Position numbers and translations under genes: made by a program | The notes under the pieces: model-generated | Databases searched by the model: none | Told to the model about the DNA's origin: nothing | The model's input: only the letters and a program-made list of their open reading frames with translations | Shown: piece after piece, positions 16,103 through 24,105 of the stretch | How the letters are laid out: each line of letters begins with the position of its first letter | Numbering within the stretch: position 1 is the stretch's first letter | Assembly (NCBI RefSeq): GCF_000497445.1 | Contig: NZ_CM002285.1 | Coordinates: 8,151,685 to 8,193,374 of the forward strand | Direction of reading: 5' to 3' | Source: Streptomyces roseochromogenus subsp. oscitans DS 12.976 | GTDB taxonomy: Bacteria > Actinomycetota > Actinomycetes > Streptomycetales > Streptomycetaceae | Length of the DNA stretch: 41,690 nt

Positions 16103-17585
16103 CCGTCCGTAGGCCCTCCGCGGCGCACAGCGCGGCCAGCACCAGCAGTGCGCCCTGCACCGGCCAGTCGCCGTAGCGGACGTACGGCGTGATGCCGTGC
16201 GCCAGCGGTACGTCGTACACGCGGGCGGTGCTCGCGTCGGTGCCGAGCCACGGCCCGAGCCGCTGCCCGCCCGGCCCGTAGACGGCCGAGACACCGGTGA
16301 GGGTCGCGTGCACCATCGGGCGGCCGGTCTCGGCGGCCCGCAGCGCGGCCAGCGAGGCGTGCTGCTCCGGCGCCCAGCTGCCCTGGAAGGTGGACGTGGC
16401 GGACTGGCCGAGGAGGACATCGGCGCCGTCCTCCGCCAGGTGCCGGCTCATGTCCGGGAACGCCGTCTCGAAGCAGATCAGCGGGCCGATCCGCAGCCCG
16501 TGCCCGACGTTCATCACGACCTGCTCGGTGCCCCGCCTGCGGTCCTCGCCGGCGGCCTTGCCGACCGAGGTGGCCCAGCCGAGCAGCGAGCGGGCGGGTA
16601 TGTACTCGCCGAAGGGCACGAGCCGCATCTTGTCGTACCGGTAGCCGGTGAGGCCGTTCGGGCCGACCACCACCGAGCTTTTGTAGATGCCGGGCCGGTC
16701 GGAGCGGCGGGCGTCCACGTTCACCAGCACATCGGCGCCGGTCGCGCGGGACAGCGCGGCGATCCGCCGGGTCAGATCGGGACGGTCGCCCAGATCGAAA
16801 CCGACGCTGGACTCGCCCCACACGACCAGGTCGACGTGCTGCCCGACGAGTTGCCGGGTCAGCTGCTCCTCGCGGTCGAACCGCTTCAGGCCGCCGTCCA
16901 TGATCCCCGGCTGTACGACGGCGATCCGGACCCTCCCGTCCACCTCCGGGCGTGGCGCCCAGGCCCACGCGGCCGAGGTCGCGGCGGCCGTGGCGACCAG
17001 CGAGGCCACGGCCGGTACGCGTGCCTCACGCACGGAGATCAGTACGGCCGCCGCCACGTTCACGGCCACGATCAGGAAGCTGAGCAGCCACACCCCGCCG
17101 ACCGAGGCCAGCCGCAGCGCCGGCGACACCTGCCACTGGCTGGCGCCCAGCATGCCCCACGGCCCGCCGAGCCCCTGCCAGGACCGCACCAGCTCCACCA
17201 TCAGCCAGGCCGACGGCAGCACCAGCAGCGCGACGGCTCCCCGGCCCGGCGACGGCTGCTCGCCGAGATATCGGCGCACCAGCCAGCCCCAGGGCGCCCA
17301 GAGCACGCCCAGCAGGGCGGCGATCAGGAAGATGAACACGTGCAGGCTGGGCAGCAGCCAGTGGTGCACGGCCAGCAGGAAGCCGAAGCCGCCGCTCCAG
17401 CCGTCGTACACGGCCCGCCGGCCGGTCGGGGCCGAGCGGATCAGCAGGATCCAGGGGACGAGGGCGACGTAGGCGAACCACCACAGGGAGGGGGCAGGGA
17501 AAGCGAGCACGGGCAGGGCACCGGCGAGGGCGGCGACGGCGGAGCGGCGCCAGGGGGAGTTGAGCCAGTGGTTGATCGTCCTCAT
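16020..17585 (-). CDS. lnt: Apolipoprotein N-acyltransferase
   Basis: The product is 521 aa. The first half has about six membrane helices; the second is a nitrilase-like domain facing outward. The catalytic triad is visible as Glu in 'DLVVWGESSVGF', Lys in 'YRYDKMRLVPFGEYIP' and Cys in 'GPLICFETAFPD'. Lnt adds a third acyl chain to the N-terminal cysteine of lipoproteins, and this window encodes several lipoproteins. The start at 17585 has no strong ribosome site (AGGGTGGGTCCAT). Streptomyces usually carry two lnt genes. The 3' end overlaps the convergent oxidoreductase gene by 83 bp. Confidence 0.9.
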   Translation of the reverse strand: MRTINHWLNSPWRRSAVAALAGALPVLAFPAPSLWWFAYVALVPWILLIRSAPTGRRAVYDGWSGGFGFLLAVHHWLLPSLHVFIFLIAALLGVLWAPWGWLVRRYLGEQPSPGRGAVALLVLPSAWLMVELVRSWQGLGGPWGMLGASQWQVSPALRLASVGGVWLLSFLIVAVNVAAAVLISVREARVPAVASLVATAAATSAAWAWAPRPEVDGRVRIAVVQPGIMDGGLKRFDREEQLTRQLVGQHVDLVVWGESSVGFDLGDRPDLTRRIAALSRATGADVLVNVDARRSDRPGIYKSSVVVGPNGLTGYRYDKMRLVPFGEYIPARSLLGWATSVGKAAGEDRRRGTEQVVMNVGHGLRIGPLICFETAFPDMSRHLAEDGADVLLGQSATSTFQGSWAPEQHASLAALRAAETGRPMVHATLTGVSAVYGPGGQRLGPWLGTDASTARVYDVPLAHGITPYVRYGDWPVQGALLVLAALCAAEGLRTVRLRRSGPEPLVPPARTVHESPARPGR

Positions 17586-17647
17586 ATGGACCCACCCTCC
17601 CTACCGAGCGCTGATTCCAGTGTGCGCGTGGGGAGCGATCTTCTCCA

Positions 17648-17680
17648 GGGTGCGTGGAAAGGGTGCGTGGAAAGGGTGCG
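17648..17680. repeat. 13-bp tandem repeat upstream of lnt
   Basis: GGGTGCGTGGAAA occurs twice in tandem (17648-17660 and 17661-17673), followed by a partial third unit. It lies 63 bp before the lnt start, within the probable promoter region. Confidence 0.6.
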
Positions 17681-17712
17681 CGGTAGAGCTCGGGTCTTGC
17701 TGTCGTCGGGCG

Positions 17713-17757
17713 TGTGCGGGTCGTGTGTGGCTGGTCGCGCAGTTCCCCGCGCCCCTC
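17713..17757 (-). repeat. Dispersed GC-rich intergenic repeat, copy D
   Basis: This is the family described at 12117, in reverse orientation (GTGGCTGGTCGCGCAG then TTCCCCGCGCCCCT). It runs into the stop codon of the NTF2-like gene, so it lies at the 3' end of that gene and before lnt. Confidence 0.75.
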
Positions 17758-18250
17758 AGGGGGTTGCCGTGCCCTTGGCTGGAAGGCGGCGCCACTTCTC
17801 TTCGACACTCACCTCGCGCAGGCGCCAGCCCTCCGGTGTCCTCAGCAGCGCGAAGTCGTAGCGGCCGCCGCAGACCAGGTCCGGGGCCGTGGGGCCGTCG
17901 TCGGTCGCGAAGCGCATCGGGTTGAGGTAGTCGGCCCGTACTGATGCCGTGTCGCCGGTGTCGTGGTCCAGGATGCCGAAGCGGACCCGGCGGTTGACGA
18001 TCAGATGCTGGCGCATGGCGAACAGGGCGAGGCTCTCGGCCAGCCATGCGGCGATCTGCCCGGCGTCGCCCTCTATGCCGCCGGCCGAACGGTAGTCGGC
18101 CCGCCCGTCCGCCGTGAACAGCCTTCGGTACGCCGTCCAGTCGCCGTCGTCCACCGCCACCGCGTACGCGGTGATCAGCTCGTCCACGGCCAGCCGGTCC
18201 AGCACGGTCGCCAGCTCCGTACGCTGCGTCATCGGCACAGTTTTGGGCAT
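17756..18250 (-). CDS. NTF2/SnoaL-like fold protein
   Basis: The product is 164 aa from the ATG at 18250. Other in-frame ATGs lie at 18355, 18319 and 18232, and none has a clear ribosome site, so the start is uncertain. The domain begins at 'TVLDRLAVDELITAYAVAVD' and continues with 'WTAYRRLFTADGRADYRSAGG', the conserved N-terminal helices and first strand of the SnoaL-like family. Members are small cone-shaped proteins that include hydratases, isomerases and ligand binders; no activity can be assigned. It lies on the same strand as lnt and the two upstream genes. Confidence 0.78.
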   Translation of the reverse strand: MPKTVPMTQRTELATVLDRLAVDELITAYAVAVDDGDWTAYRRLFTADGRADYRSAGGIEGDAGQIAAWLAESLALFAMRQHLIVNRRVRFGILDHDTGDTASVRADYLNPMRFATDDGPTAPDLVCGGRYDFALLRTPEGWRLREVSVEEKWRRLPAKGTATP

Positions 18251-18278
18251 GGCGGGCGCGGAGCCAAGAGGCGCGGCG

Positions 18279-18310
18279 GGATATTCGGTCGTACGGGAAT
18301 ATTCGGTGGT
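18279..18310 (-). promoter_or_regulatory. Paired ATATTCGGT sites 5' of the NTF2-like gene
   Basis: ATATTCGGT occurs at 18281-18289 and 18299-18307, 18 bp apart, the second within the palindrome GAATATTC. They precede the ATG chosen at 18250 and could be a regulator site or part of a promoter. If a more upstream start is used, they would encode a duplicated TTEY peptide instead. Confidence 0.35.
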
Positions 18311-18418
18311 GCGGGGCATGGCCGAGAGTCGGCTCCGTCCCCCATGAACGATCATTCCCGTGATCCCCGATCCGCCGACCCCGAACCAGCGGTCTTCCAG
18401 TCCTCGGCCGGGCCGGGT

Positions 18419-18886
18419 TCAGGAGACCGCAGACGTCAGGTACGTCAGGTAAACCCCTCCCTCGCAGTCGGGCATCTTCCGCAGCGTCCAGCGGCCCCGG
18501 ACGGTCGTGGAGGAGAAGGTCGACTCGGCGTCGTCCTTCTCCACCTCACCGTCCTTCGGGGTGTATCCGGCCTTGGGGAGCTGCTTGTGCAGAAAGGCCA
18601 GGGTGGCGTCGAAGCCGCCCCGTACGACCGTGGCGACGATCAACCGGCCGCCGGTGCGGTGCTCCACCGAGGTCACGACCGCGCCCTCGGGCACCGGCAG
18701 TTCCGCCGGGAAGGCCCTGGGAAGCGGCAGTGAGGCGGCGGTGGGGCAGCCGCCGGGCGCGGGGGCGGCCGTGTACGGCGTCGCACGCAAGGGCCCGGCG
18801 TTCCGGGGCGCGGGCGAGCATCCGGTGCCGGCCGCCAGACCGAGGACGGCGCTGACCAGCACGGCAGCCGGGGCGAACGGCTTCAT
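18419..18886 (-). CDS. Small lipoprotein of unknown function
   Basis: The product is 155 aa. The signal peptide ends in a lipobox, 'LAAGTGC', near residue 23, so the protein is probably lipid-anchored on the outer face of the membrane. After a Pro/Ala-rich linker comes one alpha/beta domain, 'EHRTGGRLIVATVVRGGFDA' and 'TLAFLHKQLPKAGYTPKDGE', ending in a conserved-looking 'CEGGVYLTYL'. I do not recognise the family. The ATG directly follows the stop codon of the sialidase-like gene, so the two are probably translated from one message and may act together. Confidence 0.75.
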   Translation of the reverse strand: MKPFAPAAVLVSAVLGLAAGTGCSPAPRNAGPLRATPYTAAPAPGGCPTAASLPLPRAFPAELPVPEGAVVTSVEHRTGGRLIVATVVRGGFDATLAFLHKQLPKAGYTPKDGEVEKDDAESTFSSTTVRGRWTLRKMPDCEGGVYLTYLTSAVS

Positions 18887-20704
18887 CTAGCGGCCTCCGT
18901 TGGACTTCTTGTGCTTGCCTGCGACCACGGCGTCGTACGCGCCGTACAGCGTGTTGCCGGAGGACTGGCGGGCGATGGAGGCCAGTGCGTCGTAGTTCTG
19001 CGCGCCGCCGGTGGCGCAGGCGCCGGTGCAGCCGTCGGCGTAGGCGGCGAGCACGCGGCCCTGGGCGTCGAGGGTGACGTCGATGAAGTCCAGGAGGTTG
19101 CGGTCCTGGCCGCAGGTGGTGCCGCCGGTGCAGATGGACCCCTTCTGTACCGGGTCCGTGGGGGTGGCGTCGACGGTGACCCAGGACTGGCCGCCGTCGT
19201 AGGTGGTGGCCACGTACAGGTGCCAGACGCCCTTGAAGTTGGCTGTGTCCTGGTAGTTGCCGCCGGTCGTGGTGCCCAGGAAGGCGAAGGCGGCGCGGTT
19301 GTCGTCGCCCGCGGTCACGGCGGGGAAGACGATGTTCTTGATGCCGAGGGCGGCGCCGACGTTCTGGTCGTACAGCCACGTCTTGCCCTTGTCGTGGCTG
19401 GCGGCGATCCGCGCGGTGCCGTCGCTGTTCTGGTAGCCCATGTACACAGTCCCGCCGGCGCCGATTCCGACGCTCGGGTCGGAGTCACCGGGGGTGCTGT
19501 ACGGGTTCTTGCGGACGGTCCACGTAAGCCCGTTGTCCTCGGAGACGGCCACGGCCTGGTTGCCGCCGCAGCCCTTGTTGGGCACGTACACCGTGCCGTC
19601 CGGGGCGACCTTCACATGCCCGTGCAGGCCGCCGCAGTCCAGCAGCGAGTACATGGGAACGGCGGGCCCGTACGTCAGACCGCCGTCCCGGCTGACGGCG
19701 CACGAGGCGTCGGCGATGTCCTGGGAGCAGTAGTAGACGGCGTTGGGGTACGCCGTGACGGCGCCCGGCTCGCCCGTGGTGAAGGGGCCGCCACCGATGG
19801 TCTGGTGGTCCACACCGGAGTTGATGCCCGAGCCGCCTGTCGGCGTCCACGTCTCGCCGTCGTCGTCGGTGTAGCACGTCAGAGCTGTCTTGCCGGCGAG
19901 CTGCGACTCGAAGGTGCGGTGGGTGGCCGGGTCGGTGAACAGGATCGGGTCGAGGCTGGTGGTGCTGCCCTGGGGACAGCCGTTGGCCGCGTTTGCGCTC
20001 TTGTCCTGCCAGGTGGCGGCGCCGGCGCCGTCGTAGGTGACCTTGAGCGTCGAGGTGTACGCCTGGAACATCGCGGCACCGGTTGCGCGGTCCACGCCGA
20101 TCGAGGGTTCGCCGGCGTTGTGCGCGTCCTTGATGGCGTCGGGCGCCGAGGAGTTCGCGTACATCGGCGGGGTCGCCGTACTCGGCGGCGGATCGGCCGG
20201 ATCGGCGACCAGGCTCGCGGTGCCGGTGAAGCTGTCGCCGAGCGGGGCGTACGGCACCACGCGCACGGTGTACGACGCCGTCACCGCCGGAAGCAGCACG
20301 GTCTCCGGGTCACTGGAAGAGGCGGAGGCGGCCACCTGGCGGCCGTCCGCGTCGAGGACGTACAGGTCGAAGTCGGCTGCGGAGTCCGGCCACTTGACAT
20401 CGACGCGCAGGCTGTGACCGGCGTCGTAGCCCACGGGCACTGACACCTTCAGGGTGTAGTCGTCGCAGGGTTGCGCATTCCCGCAGCTCACCGTCCCGGC
20501 GGTGCCGGAGACGTTCGGGACGGCGAAGGGACCGGCGCTCCACGTGGTCGTGGGCGCAGTGTCGCTGACCGATCCGGAGGGCGGGGTGGCGGCGTCGGCC
20601 GACACACTCGGCAGGGTTCCGGCGATGAGTGCCAGCAACCCAACGGCAAGACGCCCGTGCGACCGCGGGTGGCGGTGAAGACGGAGTGTCGAGAGGAAAG
20701 CCAC
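18887..20704 (-). CDS. Secreted sialidase-like (BNR/Asp-box) protein
   Basis: The product is 605 aa from a GTG at 20704 with ACGAGG upstream; the frame stays open beyond this but has no signal. A signal peptide ends near 'SVSADAATP'. Residues about 45-165 resemble a PPC-type beta-sandwich ('YDAGHSLRVDVKWPDSAADF'). The rest is a beta-propeller with Asp-box repeats: 'DDDGETWTP', 'SEDNGLTWTV', 'SHDKGKTWLY' and 'TYDGGQSWVT'. These mark the exo-alpha-sialidase fold, but I cannot confirm the catalytic arginine triad, so glycosidase activity is uncertain. It is followed without a gap by the lipoprotein gene. Confidence 0.82.
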   Translation of the reverse strand: MAFLSTLRLHRHPRSHGRLAVGLLALIAGTLPSVSADAATPPSGSVSDTAPTTTWSAGPFAVPNVSGTAGTVSCGNAQPCDDYTLKVSVPVGYDAGHSLRVDVKWPDSAADFDLYVLDADGRQVAASASSSDPETVLLPAVTASYTVRVVPYAPLGDSFTGTASLVADPADPPPSTATPPMYANSSAPDAIKDAHNAGEPSIGVDRATGAAMFQAYTSTLKVTYDGAGAATWQDKSANAANGCPQGSTTSLDPILFTDPATHRTFESQLAGKTALTCYTDDDGETWTPTGGSGINSGVDHQTIGGGPFTTGEPGAVTAYPNAVYYCSQDIADASCAVSRDGGLTYGPAVPMYSLLDCGGLHGHVKVAPDGTVYVPNKGCGGNQAVAVSEDNGLTWTVRKNPYSTPGDSDPSVGIGAGGTVYMGYQNSDGTARIAASHDKGKTWLYDQNVGAALGIKNIVFPAVTAGDDNRAAFAFLGTTTGGNYQDTANFKGVWHLYVATTYDGGQSWVTVDATPTDPVQKGSICTGGTTCGQDRNLLDFIDVTLDAQGRVLAAYADGCTGACATGGAQNYDALASIARQSSGNTLYGAYDAVVAGKHKKSNGGR

Positions 20705-21006
20705 AGGTACCTCGTGGGTTCGCGAGTCGGACCAAGGGGGGTGGTGCGTGGCGGTACGGGTGGTGCCTTCGTCTGCTCTACGAGGAGGCAGGCGGCGTCC
20801 GTCGCGAGAAACCGAACTCTTTTCGAAGCGGGCTGGACAGTGCAGCCGGAGCTTTCCCCCTACCGGCAGGCGATGCGGCAAAGGCTCCTCGCCGCCCCGG
20901 TGGTACAGGCCCCGAGCCCTGGCGGCGCATCGCTTACGCCCCGGTCGGCGGACTTCTGCTGCTGGATTCTCGCCCTCCGGGCAGACCCTTGCCGTAGCGA
21001 CGAGCA
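20705..21006 (-). other. 302-bp leader of the sialidase-like gene, no gene seen
   Basis: No convincing coding sequence is present on either strand. Read on the minus strand, the DNA could form several local hairpins, for example GGCTG with CAGCC around a 7-base loop near 20835-20851. I compared it mentally with common riboswitch classes (cobalamin, TPP, SAM, glycine, ydaO) and found no clear match. It joins a transposase fragment at 21007. Confidence 0.4.
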
Positions 21007-21146
21007 GTGCCAGGCCGCAAGCGGGGGCTGCGGTGGACGTGTTGGGCCTGGTCATCGCGGTGGTCGTGCTCGCGGCGAGCGCGTACGAGGACACCGCCGG
21101 CATCGCGCTGCTCGACCAGGTCGCCGGGCACTCCGTCACCGTGGAG
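21007..21146 (+). mobile_element. Transposase fragment, inverted-repeat copy 1
   Basis: These 140 bp encode part of an IS5/IS4-type DDE transposase ('VDVLGLVIAVVVLAASAYED' and following). The preceding 'GRKRGLR' is in another frame, so the piece carries a frameshift. It matches the reverse complement of 22038-22177 with only two differences. No start, catalytic residues or terminal inverted repeats remain. Confidence 0.75.
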
Positions 21147-21156
21147 ACGCCCCGAA

Positions 21157-21213
21157 GGCCCTCAACTCGGGCGGTGCCGTGCCCAGTTGCACGGGTCGGT
21201 TGAGTCGAGGGCC
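21157..21213 (-). terminator. Imperfect hairpin 3' of the small secreted-protein gene
   Basis: GGCCCTCAACTC (21157-21168) pairs with 21202-21213 with one mismatch. An inner stem CCGTGC pairs with GCACGG around CCAGTT. It lies 20 bp beyond the stop at 21234 and would end the minus-strand transcript before the transposase fragment. Confidence 0.55.
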
Positions 21214-21233
21214 TATGTGACGGGCACGGTGCC

Positions 21234-21662
21234 TCAGAGGACCACGGTGGTGGTCTCCTCCTGAGTGCGGAAGGCCCCGTTCTCGTCCCAGTAGAAGACG
21301 GTGACCTTCACCTTGTCGCCCTCGACGAAGCCGTTGCCGGCCGGGCGAAGCTTCATCTGCACGGTGCGGCTGACGAAGTCGCAGGTGACCTTGGAGGCCT
21401 CGATGGTTCCCGTCGCGTTCCGCTTTCCGGCAGCCGACTCGGTGACCTTGGAGGCGTAGCCGGCTATCTGCAGGTCCACGCCGGTGTCGCAGGAGTACTT
21501 GATGTCCAGCTGCAGGCCCGGCTTGTTGAGCGAGACCTTGGTGATGTCCAGCAGGTTGGTCTTGGCCGCGGCCGTGGGCGCGGTGGCGACAGTGCCGGCG
21601 GCGGCCAGCGCGGCGACGGTGGCGGCGACGGCCGCGCCTCGCCGGACCCGGGATGCCTTCAT
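21234..21662 (-). CDS. Small secreted protein of unknown function
   Basis: The product is 142 aa. The ATG at 21662 follows AAGGAAAG. A classic signal peptide ('RVRRGAAVAATVAALAAAGT') is probably cut after 'TAAAKA'-like 'APTAAAK'. The mature part, about 108 aa, looks all-beta ('NLLDITKVSLNKPGLQLDIK', 'VQMKLRPAGNGFVEGDKVKV') with two cysteines that may form a disulphide. I do not recognise the family; it resembles small immunoglobulin-like secreted proteins. The gene sits exactly between two inverted transposase fragments and so may have moved or been flipped with them. Confidence 0.75.
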   Translation of the reverse strand: MKASRVRRGAAVAATVAALAAAGTVATAPTAAAKTNLLDITKVSLNKPGLQLDIKYSCDTGVDLQIAGYASKVTESAAGKRNATGTIEASKVTCDFVSRTVQMKLRPAGNGFVEGDKVKVTVFYWDENGAFRTQEETTTVVL

Positions 21663-21869
21663 GCAGTTCTTTCCTTCCCCCTGGGCGGTCACATCACGGT
21701 GACTGCAACAGTTGTTCGCTTTGGTCAGGATGGACCTTACGGGATCTTTCAGGGCGCCCCGAGCCCTTTTCGGTAACTCTGGCCAGCGGAGGTACAGCCC
21801 GAGGTTGGAGAGGCCCCGGGCCGTCGGATCGCACATCGAGGAGGGGCTGGAGCATCGCGCGTCCACTGT

Positions 21870-22185
21870 CGGCGTCGCTTCGCGCCAGGTGAGGGCGGCC
21901 GCGCCGGTGAGCCGACGGGCCATGACGTGGGTCATCCCTTTGTCCTGCGGGTTCCGCTCGACGACCTCCACGTTGATCCCGAGCGCGGCGCAGTGCTCGA
22001 CCACGGCCGTCTTGAAGCCCTGATCGACCAGCGCCTTCTCTACGGTGACGGAGTGCCCGGCGACCTGGTCGAGCAGCGCGATGCCGGCGGTGTCCTCGTA
22101 CGCGCTCGCCGCGAGCACGACCACCGTGATGACCAGGCCCAACACGTCCACCGCAGCCCCCGCTTGCGGCCTGGCACCCGCTTTG
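21870..22185 (-). pseudogene. Decayed IS5/IS4-type transposase
   Basis: Read on the minus strand, the frame gives 'VDVLGLVITVVVLAASAYED', then 'KALVDQGFKTAVVEHCAALG' and 'INVEVVERNPQDKG'. It then jumps to 'MTHVMARRLTGAAALTWREA', the usual C-terminal end of this transposase type, so the middle part is deleted. A frameshift separates the preceding 'GRKRGLR'. There is no intact start or catalytic triad. It is the parent-like copy of the fragment at 21007. Confidence 0.75.
22038..22177 (-). repeat. 140-bp inverted repeat, copy 2
   Basis: This is the reverse complement of 21007-21146 with two differences in 140 bp. Together they flank an 891-bp segment that contains the small secreted-protein gene and part of the transposase remnant. 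Confidence 0.85.
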
Positions 22186-22189
22186 CGGC

Positions 22190-22580
22190 ACCCCGACCCG
22201 TCGTGGCCGAGATCGACCGTGCCGGCTTCGAGTGGGCCCTGCGCCACGCCTGTCTGTCGCACTACGTCCCGGACCTGCACGCGGACCAGGCCTCCTGGAA
22301 GCGGCAGTTGAGGGAGGCTCCGGCGCGCGTCCAGTGGGATCCCGAGCGCGATCCGCACCACAACGCGCTGCCGCACCGTTCGTTGCAGCTCGGCCTCGCC
22401 GGGGAGGCGGCGGCCCGGTACGCCGACGAGTGGATCGCGGGCGTCGAGGACGTGGCCCCGCCGGCGACCGAGGTCCACGCGCTGGTGCGGGCCGGTGAAC
22501 TGGAGTGCGCGAGCGGGCTGTTGCCCGTGGAGCGGCCGTATCCGATCGGAGACGAGGTGCTCGCGCATCTGCGGCCGTAG
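22190..22580 (+). pseudogene. DUF4291-family protein, C-terminal fragment
   Basis: About 125 residues match the C-terminal part of DUF4291 proteins: 'IDRAGFEWALRHACLSHYVP', 'PARVQWDPERDPHHNALPHR', 'SLQLGLAGEAAARYADEWIA' and 'LLPVERPYPIGDE'. The N-terminal half of the family (about 80-90 residues) is missing. Homology begins within a few bases of the transposase remnant, so the rearrangement that brought the transposase removed the 5' part. There is no ribosome site or start at the junction. Confidence 0.7.
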
Positions 22581-22624
22581 CCTCCGGACCCGGGGCATCC
22601 GGTCTTCGTGCGGCCCGGCAGAGG

Positions 22625-22804
22625 TCAGGCCGCCTTGATCACCGCGCTGCGGATCGCCGCGGCCCACTCGACCACCAACAGCTCGTACTCCGCGCGTTCC
22701 TGGGCCGACAGGGTGCCGCCCGCACGCAGCCACAGCGCCCGGATCTGCTCGTTCACCTCGGCGGCAGACCGCACGGAACCAGAGGGCAGGGAATCGGGGG
22801 ACAT
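22625..22804 (-). CDS. Small 59-aa protein
   Basis: The ATG is at 22804 and the TGA at 22627-22625, giving 59 residues. The sequence starts 'MSPDSLPSGSVRSAAEVNEQ' and is then one amphipathic helical region ('AQERAEYELLVVEWAAAIRS'). No ribosome site is present, but TACGCT ends six bases before the ATG, so it is probably leaderless. The even codon use with GC-rich third positions supports real coding. I do not know the family or function. It is the last gene before uppP on the same strand, 235 bp downstream of it. Confidence 0.6.
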   Translation of the reverse strand: MSPDSLPSGSVRSAAEVNEQIRALWLRAGGTLSAQERAEYELLVVEWAAAIRSAVIKAA

Positions 22805-22810
22805 GCGGAC

Positions 22811-22860
22811 AGCGTAGGGGTAAGCACTGACACTGCGCTACCGCCCGGCTACAGCGTAGG
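22811..22860 (-). promoter_or_regulatory. Doubled CCTACGCTGT element of the 59-aa gene
   Basis: CCTACGCTGT (minus strand) occurs at 22818-22809 and 22860-22851, exactly 42 bp apart, about four helical turns. The nearer copy contains the leaderless -10 box TACGCT. The rest of the gap to uppP (22861-23039) holds no clear gene. A minus-strand frame reading 'ELPGAYDKFAPRLLPTAAVS' may be a gene remnant. Confidence 0.4.
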
Positions 22861-23039
22861 TATGGGGTTGGTCACCGCCGTCGGCGGCCGCGTCCGCAGT
22901 CGATCCAGGCCACCGGGCATATTCCGCTCCGGCGGAGTTCGTGCGGGGCGTGGGAGTTGTCCGAAACAGCGGCGGTGGGCAGGAGCCGGGGCGCGAACTT
23001 GTCGTAGGCGCCGGGAAGTTCAGGGCCGCAGTCGTGCGC

Positions 23040-23915
23040 TCAGCTCGCCGATTCCGCCGCGTGGGGGCTCAGTGCGTCGGCCGAGACCAGGGCGATGATG
23101 ACGATGCCGAGGGCCACGCGGTACCAGACGAACGGCATGAAGCTCTTGTGGGAGATCCACTTCATGAACCATGCGATCACCGCGTATCCCGAGGCGAACG
23201 CGATGACCGTCGCGAACAGGGTCGGGCCCCAGGCCACATGGCCCTCGCTCACCGAGTCCTTCACCTCGAAAGCGCCCGAGGCGAGCACTGCCGGGATGGC
23301 GAGCAGGAAGGAGTAGCGGGCCGCGGCCTCCCGCTTGTAGCCCATGAACAGGCCGCCGCTGATGGTCGCACCGGAGCGGGAGACGCCGGGGATGAGCGCG
23401 CAGGCCTGGCACAGGCCGTAGATCAGGCCGTCTTTGACGCCCAGGTTCTCCAGCGTCTTGAGCTGCTTGGGTGCGCGGTGCCGGCCGCCGGTCTCGTCGC
23501 GGGCCGCCAGGCGGTCGGCGACGCCGATGACCAGGCCGACGACGATGAGCATGGTGGCGGTGACCCGCAGATCGCGGAACGGCCCCTCGATCTGGTCCTT
23601 CAGCGTCACGCCCAGCACCCCGATCGGGATCGAGCCGACGACCACCAGCCAGCCCATCTGGGCGTCGTGGTCCTGTCGCATCGCCTTGTCGAAGAGCGAG
23701 CGGAACCAGGCCGCGAGGATCCGGCCGATGTCCCGGCGGAAGTAGATCAGCACCGCGGTCTCCGTGCCGATCTGTGTGATCGCCGTGAAGGCCGCTCCGG
23801 GGTCCTCCCAGCCCGAGAACGCCGCCGTCAGCCGCAGGTGCGCGCTGGAGGAGACGGGCAGGAACTCGGTCAGCCCCTGGACGAGTCCGAGGACGAGGGA
23901 TTCAAACCAAGACAT
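23040..23915 (-). CDS. uppP: Undecaprenyl-diphosphatase
   Basis: The product is 291 aa with about eight membrane helices, normal for the BacA/UppP family. The two signature regions are intact: 'VLGLVQGLTEFLPVSSSAHL' near residue 7 and 'IPGVSRSGATISGGLFMG' near residue 180. The enzyme removes a phosphate from undecaprenyl pyrophosphate and recycles the lipid carrier for peptidoglycan and other wall polymers. It can give some bacitracin resistance when abundant. The ATG at 23915 has only a weak ribosome site. A possible -10 box, TACTCT, lies about 50 bp upstream. Confidence 0.93.
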   Translation of the reverse strand: MSWFESLVLGLVQGLTEFLPVSSSAHLRLTAAFSGWEDPGAAFTAITQIGTETAVLIYFRRDIGRILAAWFRSLFDKAMRQDHDAQMGWLVVVGSIPIGVLGVTLKDQIEGPFRDLRVTATMLIVVGLVIGVADRLAARDETGGRHRAPKQLKTLENLGVKDGLIYGLCQACALIPGVSRSGATISGGLFMGYKREAAARYSFLLAIPAVLASGAFEVKDSVSEGHVAWGPTLFATVIAFASGYAVIAWFMKWISHKSFMPFVWYRVALGIVIIALVSADALSPHAAESAS

Positions 23916-24105
23916 GAAGGCAGGACGTCCAGTGCTGTCGGGTAAAGAAGTGACCAAATGCCGAGGGCAGAGTAGCGGGCGGAGGTGACAGCGGGGAAAC
24001 GGGGGCGGGCCCGGGTTCGGCGGCGCCCCTTGTCTCGGCCTCTCGGTGTCCCGGGCTCCTCGGTGTCCCGGGCCCCTCGGCGTTTCGGCTCCACTCGGCG
24101 GAGCG

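Noticed and set aside
20810..20825. A LexA-like CGAACTCTTTTCG near 20813-20825.
   Set aside because: The spacing and second half-site do not fit the SOS box.
18887..21139. A longer sialidase-like protein of 750 aa starting at 21139.
   Set aside because: The extra part reads through the leader and a transposase fragment. The GTG at 20704 has a ribosome site and is followed at once by a signal peptide.
21234..22733. A 499-codon open frame on the minus strand.
   Set aside because: Only the part from 21662 has a ribosome site and signal peptide. The rest joins transposase remnant and antisense of the DUF4291 fragment.
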